A stretch of DNA of 64,000 bases, taken from the NCBI RefSeq assembly GCF_029541745.1, contig NZ_CP089746.1, forward strand, positions 248,001 to 312,000, in the 5' to 3' direction. The stretch is from Streptomyces sp. LX-29 (GTDB lineage Bacteria > Actinomycetota > Actinomycetes > Streptomycetales > Streptomycetaceae). Of the stretch, positions 1 through 8,200 are shown one piece after another. The translations under genes were made by a program, and so were the position numbers. Every line of letters begins with the position of its first letter. Within the stretch, counting starts at the first letter, position 1. The notes beneath the pieces were generated by a model that saw only the letters and a list, made by a program, of their open reading frames with translations, searched no databases and was not told where the DNA came from.

Positions 1-312
1 GGACCGCTCGGCGTCGTCGAGAACTTCCTGGACGACGCGACACGCACGTCGGCATCCCGGTTCATCTACGCGGACCTGGTGCTGATCTGGGCGGCGCTCG
101 GGGCGTTCATGATCAGCGAGGCGCGGCGGTTCGGCATCCGGCATGTGTGGGCGTACATCGTCGGCGCCCCGGTGCTGGCGCTGATCGTGAGTTTCTCCGT
201 CTTCATGTGCGTCCGCCAGGTGAAGATCGCGGCGTTGAACGGCGCGGGCGCCGCGTCCGGCCCCACGGCCACGACCACCGCCCCGGCGGCGACGCGAGGG
301 ACGCGGCGATGA
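1..312 (+). CDS. DUF2834-like small membrane protein, 5' end missing
   Basis: The reading frame is open from base 1 to the TGA at 310-312, so the N-terminus lies outside the window. The visible 103 residues start with GPLGVVENFLDD, a pattern I associate with DUF2834 proteins. Two hydrophobic segments follow (about residues 26-40 and 50-70), then an Ala/Thr-rich tail. An internal GTG at 79 gives a 77-residue ORF, but the frame before it is conserved-looking, so it is probably not the start. DUF2834 has no known function. The gene precedes the aminobenzoate genes by 79 bases on the same strand and may be the upstream member of that operon. The family call is from pattern memory. Confidence 0.65.
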   Translation, partial: GPLGVVENFLDDATRTSASRFIYADLVLIWAALGAFMISEARRFGIRHVWAYIVGAPVLALIVSFSVFMCVRQVKIAALNGAGAASGPTATTTAPAATRGTRR

Positions 313-391
313 CTCCGCGGATCGCGCTCGCCCCACCCGTCGCGGCCGCCCCGGCCGCTGATCAGTCGCTCACCACGACGGAGGTGACCGT

Positions 392-1168
392 GTGAACGGC
401 AGGATCGCTCTGGTGACCGGAGCGGCCGGCGGCATCGGAGCGGCCGTGGTCCGCCTGCTCGCCGAGGAGGGCACCACGGTGGTCGGCGTCGACCTGGACC
501 CCGACCGGCTGTCCGCCATGGTCGACAAGCTCACCGCCGACGGACTGTCCGTACGAGGCCACGCGGCGGACGTCGCCTCGGCCGTCGACGTCGAGGGGGT
601 GGTGGACACGGTGGAACGGGAGACGGGACCGGTCGACTACCTGGTGAACGCGGCCGGGGTGCTCCGGCTCGGCGAGGCCCGACACCTCAGCGACGAGGAC
701 TGGCACACGACCTTCGCGGTCAACACCACCGGCGTCTTCCTCATGTCCCGGGCGGTGACCAACCGCATGATCCCCCGCCGGCAGGGAGCTCTCGTCACCG
801 TCGCGTCGAACGCCGCGGGCATCGCCCGTACCCGGATGGCCGCGTACGCCGCGTCCAAGGCCGCGGCGACCGCCTTCACCCGATGCCTCGGTCTGGAGGT
901 CGCGCGGCACAACATCCGCTGCAACGTCGTCGCCCCCGGCTCCACCGACACCCCGATGCTGCACGGCATGCACCCCGACGGTGACACGGCCGCCGCCTCC
1001 GTCGCCGGCAGCCCGGCCGCCTTCCGGACCGGCATCCCGCTGGGCAGGGTGGCGCGTCCACGGGATGTCGCCCACGCCGTCCGCTTCCTGCTCTCCGAGG
1101 AGGCCGCCCAGGTCACCCTGCACGCGCTCACCGTCGACGGAGGGGCGACCCTCGGCGCCCCGATGTAG
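392..1168 (+). CDS. SDR of the 2,3-dihydro-2,3-dihydroxybenzoate dehydrogenase type; likely DHHA dehydrogenase
   Basis: This 258-residue short-chain dehydrogenase has the NAD-binding TGAAGGIG motif at residues 9-16, NAAG in the middle, and the YAASK active site (Tyr152, Lys156). The sequence style matches DhbA/EntA. Next to PhzD- and PhzE-type genes, and with no PhzF visible, the likely reaction is oxidation of trans-2,3-dihydro-3-hydroxyanthranilate (DHHA) to 3-hydroxyanthranilate rather than dihydroxybenzoate formation. The GTG start is set by GGAGG five bases upstream. The gene ends 58 bases before the isochorismatase-like gene and heads a tight block running to 8172. The SDR class is secure; the substrate is inferred from neighbours. 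Confidence 0.88.
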   Translation: MNGRIALVTGAAGGIGAAVVRLLAEEGTTVVGVDLDPDRLSAMVDKLTADGLSVRGHAADVASAVDVEGVVDTVERETGPVDYLVNAAGVLRLGEARHLSDEDWHTTFAVNTTGVFLMSRAVTNRMIPRRQGALVTVASNAAGIARTRMAAYAASKAAATAFTRCLGLEVARHNIRCNVVAPGSTDTPMLHGMHPDGDTAAASVAGSPAAFRTGIPLGRVARPRDVAHAVRFLLSEEAAQVTLHALTVDGGATLGAPM

Positions 1169-1226
1169 TCGCGCTCCCCCGACCCGGCCACCGCAGCCGG
1201 CACAGCACGAAAGGACCGACCATCAC

Positions 1227-1889
1227 ATGTCCGGCATACCTTCCATCGAGCCCTACCCCCTGCCCCTGCCGGACGACATCCCCGCGCCGGTCGTCGCCTG
1301 GCGGGCCGACCCGCGGCGTGCCGTGCTGCTCGTCCACGACATGCAGGAGTACTTCCTCAGGCCGTTCCCGCGCGACGCCTCACCCGGCGCCCCCCTCATC
1401 CGCAACACGGCACTGCTGCGGCAGCGCTGCGCCGGCCTCGGTGTCCCGGTCGCCTTCACCGCCCAGCCCGGCGGGATGACACCGCGGCAGCGGGGTCTGC
1501 TGGCCGACTTCTGGGGCGCCGGCATGCGCACGTCCCCGCAGGACAACCGGATCGTCGCGCCCCTCGAACCCGCCCCCGACGACTGGCGGCTCACCAAGTG
1601 GCGCTACAGCGCCTTCTTCCACACGGACCTGCTGGAGCGGATGCGGGCCACCGGCCGCGACCAACTCGTGCTGTGCGGCGTCTACGCGCACGTCGGTGTG
1701 CTCATGACCGCGGTGGACGCTTTCACCCACGACATCCAGCCGTTCCTGGTGGCCGACGCCGTCGCCGACTTCTCCGCCGACCACCACCGGCTCGCCCTGG
1801 AGTACGCCGCCCAGCGGTGCGCCGCCGTCGTCACCACGGTGTCCCTGTGCGACACCCTGGCCGCCGGGACGGCACAGGAGGCGCGGTGA
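1227..1889 (+). CDS. phzD: PhzD-type isochorismatase (ADIC to DHHA)
   Basis: The 220-residue protein is an isochorismatase-fold hydrolase. Asp38 in the VHDMQEYF motif sits exactly where PhzD has its catalytic Asp, and TKWRYSAF supplies the Lys (124). The GVYAHVGVL segment has Val where cysteine hydrolases of this fold carry the nucleophile, a PhzD hallmark, and is followed by [15 protein letters not shown] as in PhzD. Known PhzD enzymes remove the pyruvate side chain from 2-amino-2-deoxyisochorismate (ADIC) to give DHHA. The ATG at 1227 is preceded by AAAGGA about 11 bases upstream. The stop overlaps the phzE-like start (GTGA), suggesting translational coupling. Because PhzF and PhzA/B are not visible, phenazine is not the obvious end product. 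Confidence 0.92.
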   Translation: MSGIPSIEPYPLPLPDDIPAPVVAWRADPRRAVLLVHDMQEYFLRPFPRDASPGAPLIRNTALLRQRCAGLGVPVAFTAQPGGMTPRQRGLLADFWGAGMRTSPQDNRIVAPLEPAPDDWRLTKWRYSAFFHTDLLERMRATGRDQLVLCGVYAHVGVLMTAVDAFTHDIQPFLVADAVADFSADHHRLALEYAAQRCAAVVTTVSLCDTLAAGTAQEAR

Positions 1890-3877
1890 CCGGAAAACCC
1901 CCGCCCGCGGCGGGGACGGACGCCCCCGACGACACCCGTGACCCGCTGGCCCGCGTGCTGGACGGCTCCGCGCCCGCCTTCGCCCTGTTGCACCGCCCGC
2001 AGGCCACCACCCCGGACACCGTCGAGGTGCTGCTGGCCGAAACAGCCCACTGCGCCACCCTGTCGGACCTGCCGCAACCGGCGCACCCCTGCCCCCACGG
2101 CGGACCCGAACTGCTCGCCCTGATCCCGTACCGGCAGATCACCGAACGGGGGTTCACCGCCCACGACGACGGTGAGCCACTGATCGCGATGACGGTCACC
2201 CACCACCAGACCCTGCCGCTCGCCGAGATCCTCCCGCGGCTGCCGAACGAACCGGTCAAGATCGACCAGCACGGTTTCGACGTCTCCGACCAGGCGTACG
2301 CGGACATCGTGCGGCGCGTGATCGCCGAGGAGATCGGCGCCGGCCAGGGCTCGAACTTCGTGATCAAGCGCACCTTCACCGCGTGGCTGCCGGGCTTCTC
2401 GGCGGCCGGCGCCCTCTCGTTCTACCGTCGACTCCTGGAGCGGGAGAGGGGCGCCTACTGGACGTTCCTCGTGCACACCGGCGACCGCGTCCTGCTGGGC
2501 GCGACCCCCGAGCGGCACATCAGCGTGCGCGAGGGCACCGCGGTCATGAACCCGATCAGCGGCACGTACTGCTATCCCCCGGGCGGTCCCACGCTCGACG
2601 GCGTGCTCTCCTTCCTGACGGACCAGAAGGAAACCGACGAGCTGTACATGGTCGTCGACGAGGAACTGAAGATGATGGCCCGGATCTGCCGCTCCGGCGG
2701 ACGCCTGATCGGCCCGTACCTCAAGGAGATGGCGCACCTCGCGCACACCGAGTACCTCATCGAGGGACACACCGACCGCGACGTGCGCGAGGTCCTTCGA
2801 GAGACGCTTCTCGCCCCGACGGTGACCGGATCGCCGCTGGAGAACGCCACCAGGGTGATCAGCCGTCACGAGCCGGCCGGACGCGGCTACTACAGCGGGG
2901 TCGCCGCCCTCGTCGGGAGGGACGCGGGCGGCAGTCGGACCCTCGACTCCGCCATCCTGATCCGCACGGCCGACATCACAGCCGACGGTCATCTGCGGAT
3001 CGGTGTCGGGTCGACGCTGGTGCGCCACTCCGACCCCGAGGCCGAGGCGCGGGAGACCTGGGCGAAGGCCTCGGGGCTGCTCGCCGCGCACGCCGAGCCC
3101 GCGCACGCCGAGCCCGCGCCCACCCGCTTCGCCACCCACCCCGCCGTCAGGGCCGCGCTGGCGGGCCGCAACGCCCGCGTCGCGGGGTTCTGGCTGGACA
3201 GGCCGGACGACACAGACCGCGCCACGGCCGAGCTGGCGGGGCGCCGGGTCCTCGTGGTCGACGCCGAGGACTCCTTCACGGCCATGCTCGCGCACCAGGT
3301 CCGCTCCCTGGGCATGGCGGTGAGCGTGCGCCGGTTCGACGCGGGCTACGACACGGCGGCGTACGACCTGGTGGTCCTGGGGCCGGGGCCGGGCGACCCC
3401 GGCCGACGACGAGACCCCAAGATCGCGCGCCTGAGGTCGGCGGTGTGCCGGCTGCTGGCCGAGAGGCGCCCGTTCCTGGCCGTGTGTCTGAGCCACCAGG
3501 TGCTGTGCGCGCTGCTCGGCCTCTCTCTGGTCCGCCGCGGCATCCCCCACCAGGGCGTGCAGCGCGAGATCGACCTGTTCGGCCGGCGCGAGCGGGTGGC
3601 CTTCTACAACACGTACACGGCATGTGCGGGGCGGGACGTCATCGAGCACCCCGACGCCGGCCGGGTGACGCTGAGCAGGGACCCGGACAGCGGTGAGGTC
3701 CACGCCCTGCGCGCGCGGCGTCTGGCCTCGGTGCAGTTCCACGCGGAGTCCGTACTGACCCAGGGCGGCCCCCGGATCATCGGTTCGCTGCTCACCCAGG
3801 TGCTGCGCCCGCACGAGCCCTGTCCACCGGCACCGATCGGCGGCACCGGCCGAGAAGGGACACGCCCGGCGACATGA
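1886..3877 (+). CDS. phzE: PhzE-type ADIC synthase (chorismate-binding plus glutamine amidotransferase)
   Basis: This 663-residue fusion has an anthranilate-synthase-I-like chorismate-binding domain (about residues 100-400, with NPISGTY and the [14 protein letters not shown] helix) joined to a class I glutamine amidotransferase domain (about 450-640). The amidotransferase nucleophile is Cys534 in CLSHQ, and QFHAES holds the His/Glu pair. PhzE turns chorismate into ADIC using glutamine and, unlike anthranilate synthase, keeps the pyruvate. The domain order and length fit PhzE. Just before the linker there is a short duplicated AHAEP unit, an in-frame repeat in the hinge. The GTG start overlaps the phzD stop, and its own stop overlaps the next ATG, so the three genes should be co-translated. 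The product is probably channelled to PhzD. Confidence 0.93.
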   Translation: MTGKPPPAAGTDAPDDTRDPLARVLDGSAPAFALLHRPQATTPDTVEVLLAETAHCATLSDLPQPAHPCPHGGPELLALIPYRQITERGFTAHDDGEPLIAMTVTHHQTLPLAEILPRLPNEPVKIDQHGFDVSDQAYADIVRRVIAEEIGAGQGSNFVIKRTFTAWLPGFSAAGALSFYRRLLERERGAYWTFLVHTGDRVLLGATPERHISVREGTAVMNPISGTYCYPPGGPTLDGVLSFLTDQKETDELYMVVDEELKMMARICRSGGRLIGPYLKEMAHLAHTEYLIEGHTDRDVREVLRETLLAPTVTGSPLENATRVISRHEPAGRGYYSGVAALVGRDAGGSRTLDSAILIRTADITADGHLRIGVGSTLVRHSDPEAEARETWAKASGLLAAHAEPAHAEPAPTRFATHPAVRAALAGRNARVAGFWLDRPDDTDRATAELAGRRVLVVDAEDSFTAMLAHQVRSLGMAVSVRRFDAGYDTAAYDLVVLGPGPGDPGRRRDPKIARLRSAVCRLLAERRPFLAVCLSHQVLCALLGLSLVRRGIPHQGVQREIDLFGRRERVAFYNTYTACAGRDVIEHPDAGRVTLSRDPDSGEVHALRARRLASVQFHAESVLTQGGPRIIGSLLTQVLRPHEPCPPAPIGGTGREGTRPAT

Positions 3878-5070
3878 CCCACGCACTCATCGCAGGCGGC
3901 GGCATCGGCGGCCTCGCCACCGCTCTCGCCCTCGCGCGAGGCGGTCACCACGTCACCGTCCTGGAACGCGAGGACGTCTTCGCCGAGATCGGCGCGGGCA
4001 TCCAGCTCGCCCCGAACGCCTTCCACGCCCTGAACCTCCTGGGCCTGGGGCAGGAGGTACGCGCGCGGGCGGTGTTCGTCGACGAACTCCGGCTGATGGA
4101 CGGCATGACCGGCGAGAAGCTCGTGGCCATGCCGCTCACCGAACGGTACCGGCGGCGCTTCGGCAACCCCTACGCCGTGGTGCACCGCCGTGACCTCCAC
4201 ACCCCGCTGCTCTCGGCATGCCGGGCCGACGACGGCATCGAACTCGTCGCCGGTGCGTCCGTGGACGGGTACGTCCAGGACGCGGCACGGGTGACCGTGA
4301 CGACGGCGGACGGCCGGACGTTCGGCGGCGACCTGCTCGTGGGGGCCGACGGCATCCGCTCGACCGTCCGCGCGCGCCTGGTCGGCGACGGCGCCCCCCG
4401 GGTCTGCGGCCACACCATCTACCGCTCGGTGATACCGATCGAGAAGGTGCCGCGGCGGCTGCGGTGGAACGCGGTGACCCTGTGGGCCGGCCCCGCCTGG
4501 CACTTCGTCCACTACATCATCGGCGGCGGCAGGTATCTCAACCTCGCCGCGATCCTGGACGACGGCGCCCGCGAGCCCGTGTCGGGACGTCCGACGCGGC
4601 GGGATGTCGTCCGTGGCCGCTTCCCGGACCTGGGCGACACCGCCGGGTTGCTGCTGGGGTTGGGCGAGCAGTGGCGGCAGTGGGTGCTGTGCGACCGGGA
4701 TCCGGTCGACATCTGGACCGACGGTCGGGTCGCGTTGATGGGCGACGCGGCCCACCCGATGCTCCAGTACGCCGCCCAGGGTGCGTGCCAGGCGCTGGAG
4801 GACGCCGTCGCCCTGGGCGACGTCCTCGCCGAGGCCGCCGCCGCCGACGACGTGGCGCGACGCCTGGAGACATACAACGCCGCGCGGCGCGAGCGGACCG
4901 CGCGGACCCAACTGCTGGCCAGGGAGATGGGCACACAGCTCTACCACCCCGCGGGAGGCAGGGCGCGGGAGCGCAACGCGATGCTGCGTTCGCTCACCGA
5001 GGACGACCTCTACGACAAGGTGTCCTGGCTGCACGGCGCCAAGGACTTCGCCCGGGCGGAACGTTGCTGA
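3874..5070 (+). CDS. FAD-dependent aromatic hydroxylase, salicylate / 3-hydroxybenzoate 6-hydroxylase type
   Basis: The 398-residue protein is a class A flavoprotein monooxygenase. The dinucleotide-binding GGGIGG is at residues 8-13, the GADGIRST motif is in the middle, and MGDAAHP (Gly290-Asp291) binds the FAD ribityl chain. The region around RRRFGNPYAVVHRRDLH resembles 3-hydroxybenzoate 6-hydroxylase and salicylate hydroxylase. After a 3-hydroxyanthranilate-forming set it could hydroxylate, or oxidatively decarboxylate, that acid; this is inference. ATGA overlaps the phzE stop, so expression is coupled. A gap of 88 bases separates it from the cyclase-like gene. Exact regiochemistry cannot be read from sequence. 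Confidence 0.85.
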   Translation: MTHALIAGGGIGGLATALALARGGHHVTVLEREDVFAEIGAGIQLAPNAFHALNLLGLGQEVRARAVFVDELRLMDGMTGEKLVAMPLTERYRRRFGNPYAVVHRRDLHTPLLSACRADDGIELVAGASVDGYVQDAARVTVTTADGRTFGGDLLVGADGIRSTVRARLVGDGAPRVCGHTIYRSVIPIEKVPRRLRWNAVTLWAGPAWHFVHYIIGGGRYLNLAAILDDGAREPVSGRPTRRDVVRGRFPDLGDTAGLLLGLGEQWRQWVLCDRDPVDIWTDGRVALMGDAAHPMLQYAAQGACQALEDAVALGDVLAEAAAADDVARRLETYNAARRERTARTQLLAREMGTQLYHPAGGRARERNAMLRSLTEDDLYDKVSWLHGAKDFARAERC

Positions 5071-5158
5071 CCGCACCGGCCGTCGGCCCGGCCGAGCGGG
5101 CACGCGGCGTCGGAACCACCGAACGGGCAGTCTCACCGCGAGAGAGGGATGGCACCTC

Positions 5159-6877
5159 ATGGGCTCAGCCACGGACAGCCGCGTGGAGAAGTCGATCGCA
5201 CGAGCCGCCGAGGCGTTGTTCGCGTCACAGCGCTCCTCCGGGTCCTGGCCGAACCGGCGGCCCACCTCCGTGATGGGGACGGCCGGTGCGCTGACCGCTC
5301 TCCACCTCGCCGACCGCGAGCGCTCTCAGGACCTCGTCGACGGGGGAGTCCAGTGGCTGCTGGGCGCCCAGAACGCCGACGGTGGCTGGGGCGGCAGCGT
5401 CGGCACCGCCACCCAGGTGGTGCCGACCGTGATCGCGGCCACCGCCCTGCGGATGGCCGCTCCGCACCGTACGGGAGAGTCCGTGCGGCGGGCCATGGAC
5501 CTGGTGGCGTCACACGGCGGTGTGGAGGCACTCCCCGATCCGGGGATGACCCACGTCACCTCCGCGTTCCTCGCGCTGGCAGAGCTCAGGGACATGCGGG
5601 ATCTGCGGCGCGTGCCGCTGGAGGTGTTCCTGCTGCCCCCATGGCTCTGGCGTAGGCGACTGTCCTTCAGCGTGCCCCTCCTCGTCGCGCTCGCGTTCAT
5701 CCAGCGGCCCCACAGCCGGCCGAGAGGACTCCTGGGCATGCTGGCCCGGCCGGCCGGTCGGGCCGGGCTCCGCGCGCTCCAGCAGGTGGAGATCGCGGAG
5801 ACCCGGCGGGGCGGCTACGGCGGGGACAACTGGCTGGCGTCGGCGGTGTGCGTCGGTCTGAGCCGCGCCGAGGAAGCCCCGCGCCGGGCGACCCTGGACG
5901 TGGTCGACTACCTTCGCTCGAACGTGCACGCGGACGGTTCCTGGCACCTCATCCAGGGCCTCGATCTGATCGGCAGCGCCTACGTCACGCGCGGCCTGGC
6001 GGAGGCCGGGTACGCCGACGACCCGCGACTGGTACGGGCGAGGACGTGGCTGCGCGGTTGCCAGCAGGACGAGGCGTCGCCGGTCTTCGACGCTCCCGCC
6101 GGCGGGTGGAGCTGGGAAGGTCCCCGCGGGTGGCCGAACTTCCTCGACACCGCGGTCGTGTTGTCCGCCCTCACGGCCGGCGGCGTCGAGGAGCCGGACG
6201 AGCAACTGCGTCACGGGCTGCGCTGGCTGGAGTCACGGCAGGACCGCAAGGGCTCCTGGGGGACCTTCATCCCCGACACCGCGTTCCCGAACGACGGCCC
6301 CTGTCCCTACGCGACCGCGCAGTGCGTCGACGTTCTGGCCGAGAACGGGACCCGCCGAGACGACCCCCGGATCCGCAGGGCCGTGAACTGGCTGCTCGCC
6401 CGGCAACGGACGGACGGCACATACGAGGCCCTGTGGTACCGGGGGCTCACCCCGGGGACCGCCATGGCGCTCGTGGCCTTCAGCCGCGTCGGCCTCGCCG
6501 ACCACCCGGTGGCCAGGCGCGCCCGCGACGCCCTGGTGCGCGCCCAGCTCGGCGACGGGTCGTGGGGGCCCGGGAGGAAGGGCAGGTTGGGCGACGATCC
6601 CTCGACGGGAACCGTCGAGGAGACCGCGTGGGCCCTGCGCGCACTGCTCGCCTCCGGCATGCCGGCCGACGACCCGCGAGCGCGGCGAGCGGCGGACTGG
6701 ATCGCGTCCGCGCAGCAGCCCGACGGCCTGTGGCGGCCGAGCCCGGTCCATATGTACATACGCGACCTGACGTACTACGTGGACGGTCTGATCGTCCAGG
6801 GACTCGCCCTGAAGGCCCTGGGGCGCTACCGGGCCGCGCTGGCCGGAGAACCGTCGGAAGGGCGGGAGGTCTCGTGA
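5159..6877 (+). CDS. Squalene-hopene-cyclase-like class II terpene cyclase homologue with a non-canonical acid motif
   Basis: The 572-residue protein is built of alpha/alpha-barrel repeats with several QW-type motifs (QNADGGWGGS, HADGSWHL, RKGSWGTF, LGDGSWGPG, QQPDGLW). A hydrophobic stretch, VFLLPPWLWRRRLSF followed by a long apolar run, matches the membrane-dipping region of squalene-hopene cyclases. Where those enzymes carry DXDDTA, this protein has NFLDTA (Asn327-Phe-Leu-Asp330-Thr-Ala). By my alignment the protonating Asp is replaced by Leu and only the last Asp remains. Length is somewhat below the usual 630 or more residues. The ATG at 5159 has AGAGGGA about 10 bases upstream; the stop overlaps the next gene (GTGA). 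The paired flavoenzyme suggests an epoxide substrate. It may cyclise a prenyl chain on an aromatic acid, or have lost cyclase activity. Confidence 0.8.
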   Translation: MGSATDSRVEKSIARAAEALFASQRSSGSWPNRRPTSVMGTAGALTALHLADRERSQDLVDGGVQWLLGAQNADGGWGGSVGTATQVVPTVIAATALRMAAPHRTGESVRRAMDLVASHGGVEALPDPGMTHVTSAFLALAELRDMRDLRRVPLEVFLLPPWLWRRRLSFSVPLLVALAFIQRPHSRPRGLLGMLARPAGRAGLRALQQVEIAETRRGGYGGDNWLASAVCVGLSRAEEAPRRATLDVVDYLRSNVHADGSWHLIQGLDLIGSAYVTRGLAEAGYADDPRLVRARTWLRGCQQDEASPVFDAPAGGWSWEGPRGWPNFLDTAVVLSALTAGGVEEPDEQLRHGLRWLESRQDRKGSWGTFIPDTAFPNDGPCPYATAQCVDVLAENGTRRDDPRIRRAVNWLLARQRTDGTYEALWYRGLTPGTAMALVAFSRVGLADHPVARRARDALVRAQLGDGSWGPGRKGRLGDDPSTGTVEETAWALRALLASGMPADDPRARRAADWIASAQQPDGLWRPSPVHMYIRDLTYYVDGLIVQGLALKALGRYRAALAGEPSEGREVS

Positions 6878-8172
6878 CGAGGGGACACACGGCGCCCGGT
6901 TCCGCGACGGCGGACGTGGTGGTCTGCGGGTCCGGCGTCGCCGGTCTGGCCGCGGCCTGCGCTCTGGGCCGGCTCGGCCTGGACGTCACCCTGTTGGAGA
7001 AGAAGAAGCGGCAGCCTCCGGTCGCCAAGGGCGAGATCCTCCAGCCCGGTTCCCTGGACACCCTCCAGGAGTGGGGCGTACTCCCGGCCCTCGAAGCCAG
7101 AGGGGCGGTCCGCCTCAAGCGGCTCGTCGCCAGACAGGCCGACGGCGCCGAGCTGTTGGCGATGGACTTCGGAACGCTCCGCTGCGCGTGGCCCTGGATG
7201 CTGTCCCACGACCACACGACGATCCTGGAGTGCCTGGCGGAGTCGCTCGGCGCGTCGGTGCGCTGGCGGCGTGGGGTGCTGGTCAGAGACGTCCTCACGG
7301 ACGCCCACGGCCGCGTCGTCGGCGTACGGGCCGCGGACGGTGCGCACGGGTACGACATCCGTGCCCGACTCGTGGTGGCCGCCGACGGGATGTCCTCGCG
7401 CCTGCGCCGGCTGGCCGGAATGACCGCCGATCCCGTCGCCTACGGTCACAAGCTGCTGACGCTCGAGCTCTCGGGCACGGCGGCGCGGGCCGACGAGGCA
7501 TCCGCCTACCTCACCGAGCGTGGGCTGGTCCTGGTCTATCCGCTGCCTGACGGGCGGACGCGCGTCTACGTCCAGGTGAAGGCGGACGAGCTCAGGAAGG
7601 CGGACCACACGCGGCTCCAGCGGTGGTGCGACGAACTCCTCGCGGCGGTGCCCGCGCTCGACCCGCTCGCCGTGCTGGTGAAGGACAGCCTGGACCGACG
7701 ACAGCTGCTGCCGGTCTGGCGGTACCGGGCCCCCTCTCTCGTACGGCCGGGGATCGTGCTGGTCGGTGAGGCGGCCCACGGTGTCCATCCCCTGGCGGCC
7801 CAGGGGATGAACACGGCCATCGGCGACGCCCGAGCGCTCGCGGCCCGACTGGCCACCGTCCACGTCCGGGAAGAGGCGACGCTCGACGACGCGATGCGTG
7901 CCTACGAGGCGGAACGCATGAGTCGGATCCGGGACATCCACTTCATGAGCCACGACGCCGCACGCCTGATGACCGGCACGTCACCGGGCGTCAGGATGCT
8001 GAACCGGCACCTGCTGGTCAGGACCGCCAAGAGCGCGCGTCTGCGCTACCTGACCACATACAACGTGTCGGGTGTCGGGATGCGTCCGCTGGGCGCGGTC
8101 GACCGGCTCGTCCAGCTCGGCGTCCTGCCCGCCCGCGGACGACTCCCCCGGCCCGGCCCTGCCCCGGAGTGA
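6874..8172 (+). CDS. FAD-dependent monooxygenase, squalene-epoxidase-like
   Basis: This 432-residue flavoprotein has the FAD-binding GSGVAG motif at residues 19-24, a KGEILQPGSLDTLQEWGV segment typical of squalene/prenyl epoxidases and UbiH-like hydroxylases, a VVAADGMSS motif, and LVGEAAHG (Gly298-Glu299) where most relatives have GDAAH. The Glu is a conservative change but worth noting. Its GTG start overlaps the stop of the cyclase-like gene, so the two are very likely co-translated. That coupling, and the family's known role of making terminal epoxides that class II-type cyclases open, suggests it epoxidises the prenyl chain. It is the last gene of the block; the next gene is on the opposite strand 28 bases away. 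Confidence 0.8.
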   Translation: MTRGHTAPGSATADVVVCGSGVAGLAAACALGRLGLDVTLLEKKKRQPPVAKGEILQPGSLDTLQEWGVLPALEARGAVRLKRLVARQADGAELLAMDFGTLRCAWPWMLSHDHTTILECLAESLGASVRWRRGVLVRDVLTDAHGRVVGVRAADGAHGYDIRARLVVAADGMSSRLRRLAGMTADPVAYGHKLLTLELSGTAARADEASAYLTERGLVLVYPLPDGRTRVYVQVKADELRKADHTRLQRWCDELLAAVPALDPLAVLVKDSLDRRQLLPVWRYRAPSLVRPGIVLVGEAAHGVHPLAAQGMNTAIGDARALAARLATVHVREEATLDDAMRAYEAERMSRIRDIHFMSHDAARLMTGTSPGVRMLNRHLLVRTAKSARLRYLTTYNVSGVGMRPLGAVDRLVQLGVLPARGRLPRPGPAPE

Positions 8173-8200
8173 CCCCCGGCGGGTGCGGTTCGTCGTCGGC

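Noticed and set aside
392..3877. Phenazine cluster
   Set aside because: PhzD and PhzE types are present but PhzF, PhzA/B and PhzG are not visible in the window, and an SDR of the DhbA type takes their place, favouring 3-hydroxyanthranilate. Genes upstream of base 1 could change this.
1682..3886. 734-codon open frame antisense to the PhzE gene
   Set aside because: Composition is Arg/Val/Gly-rich noise typical of antisense frames in high-GC DNA; the sense frame has clear chorismate-binding and amidotransferase motifs.
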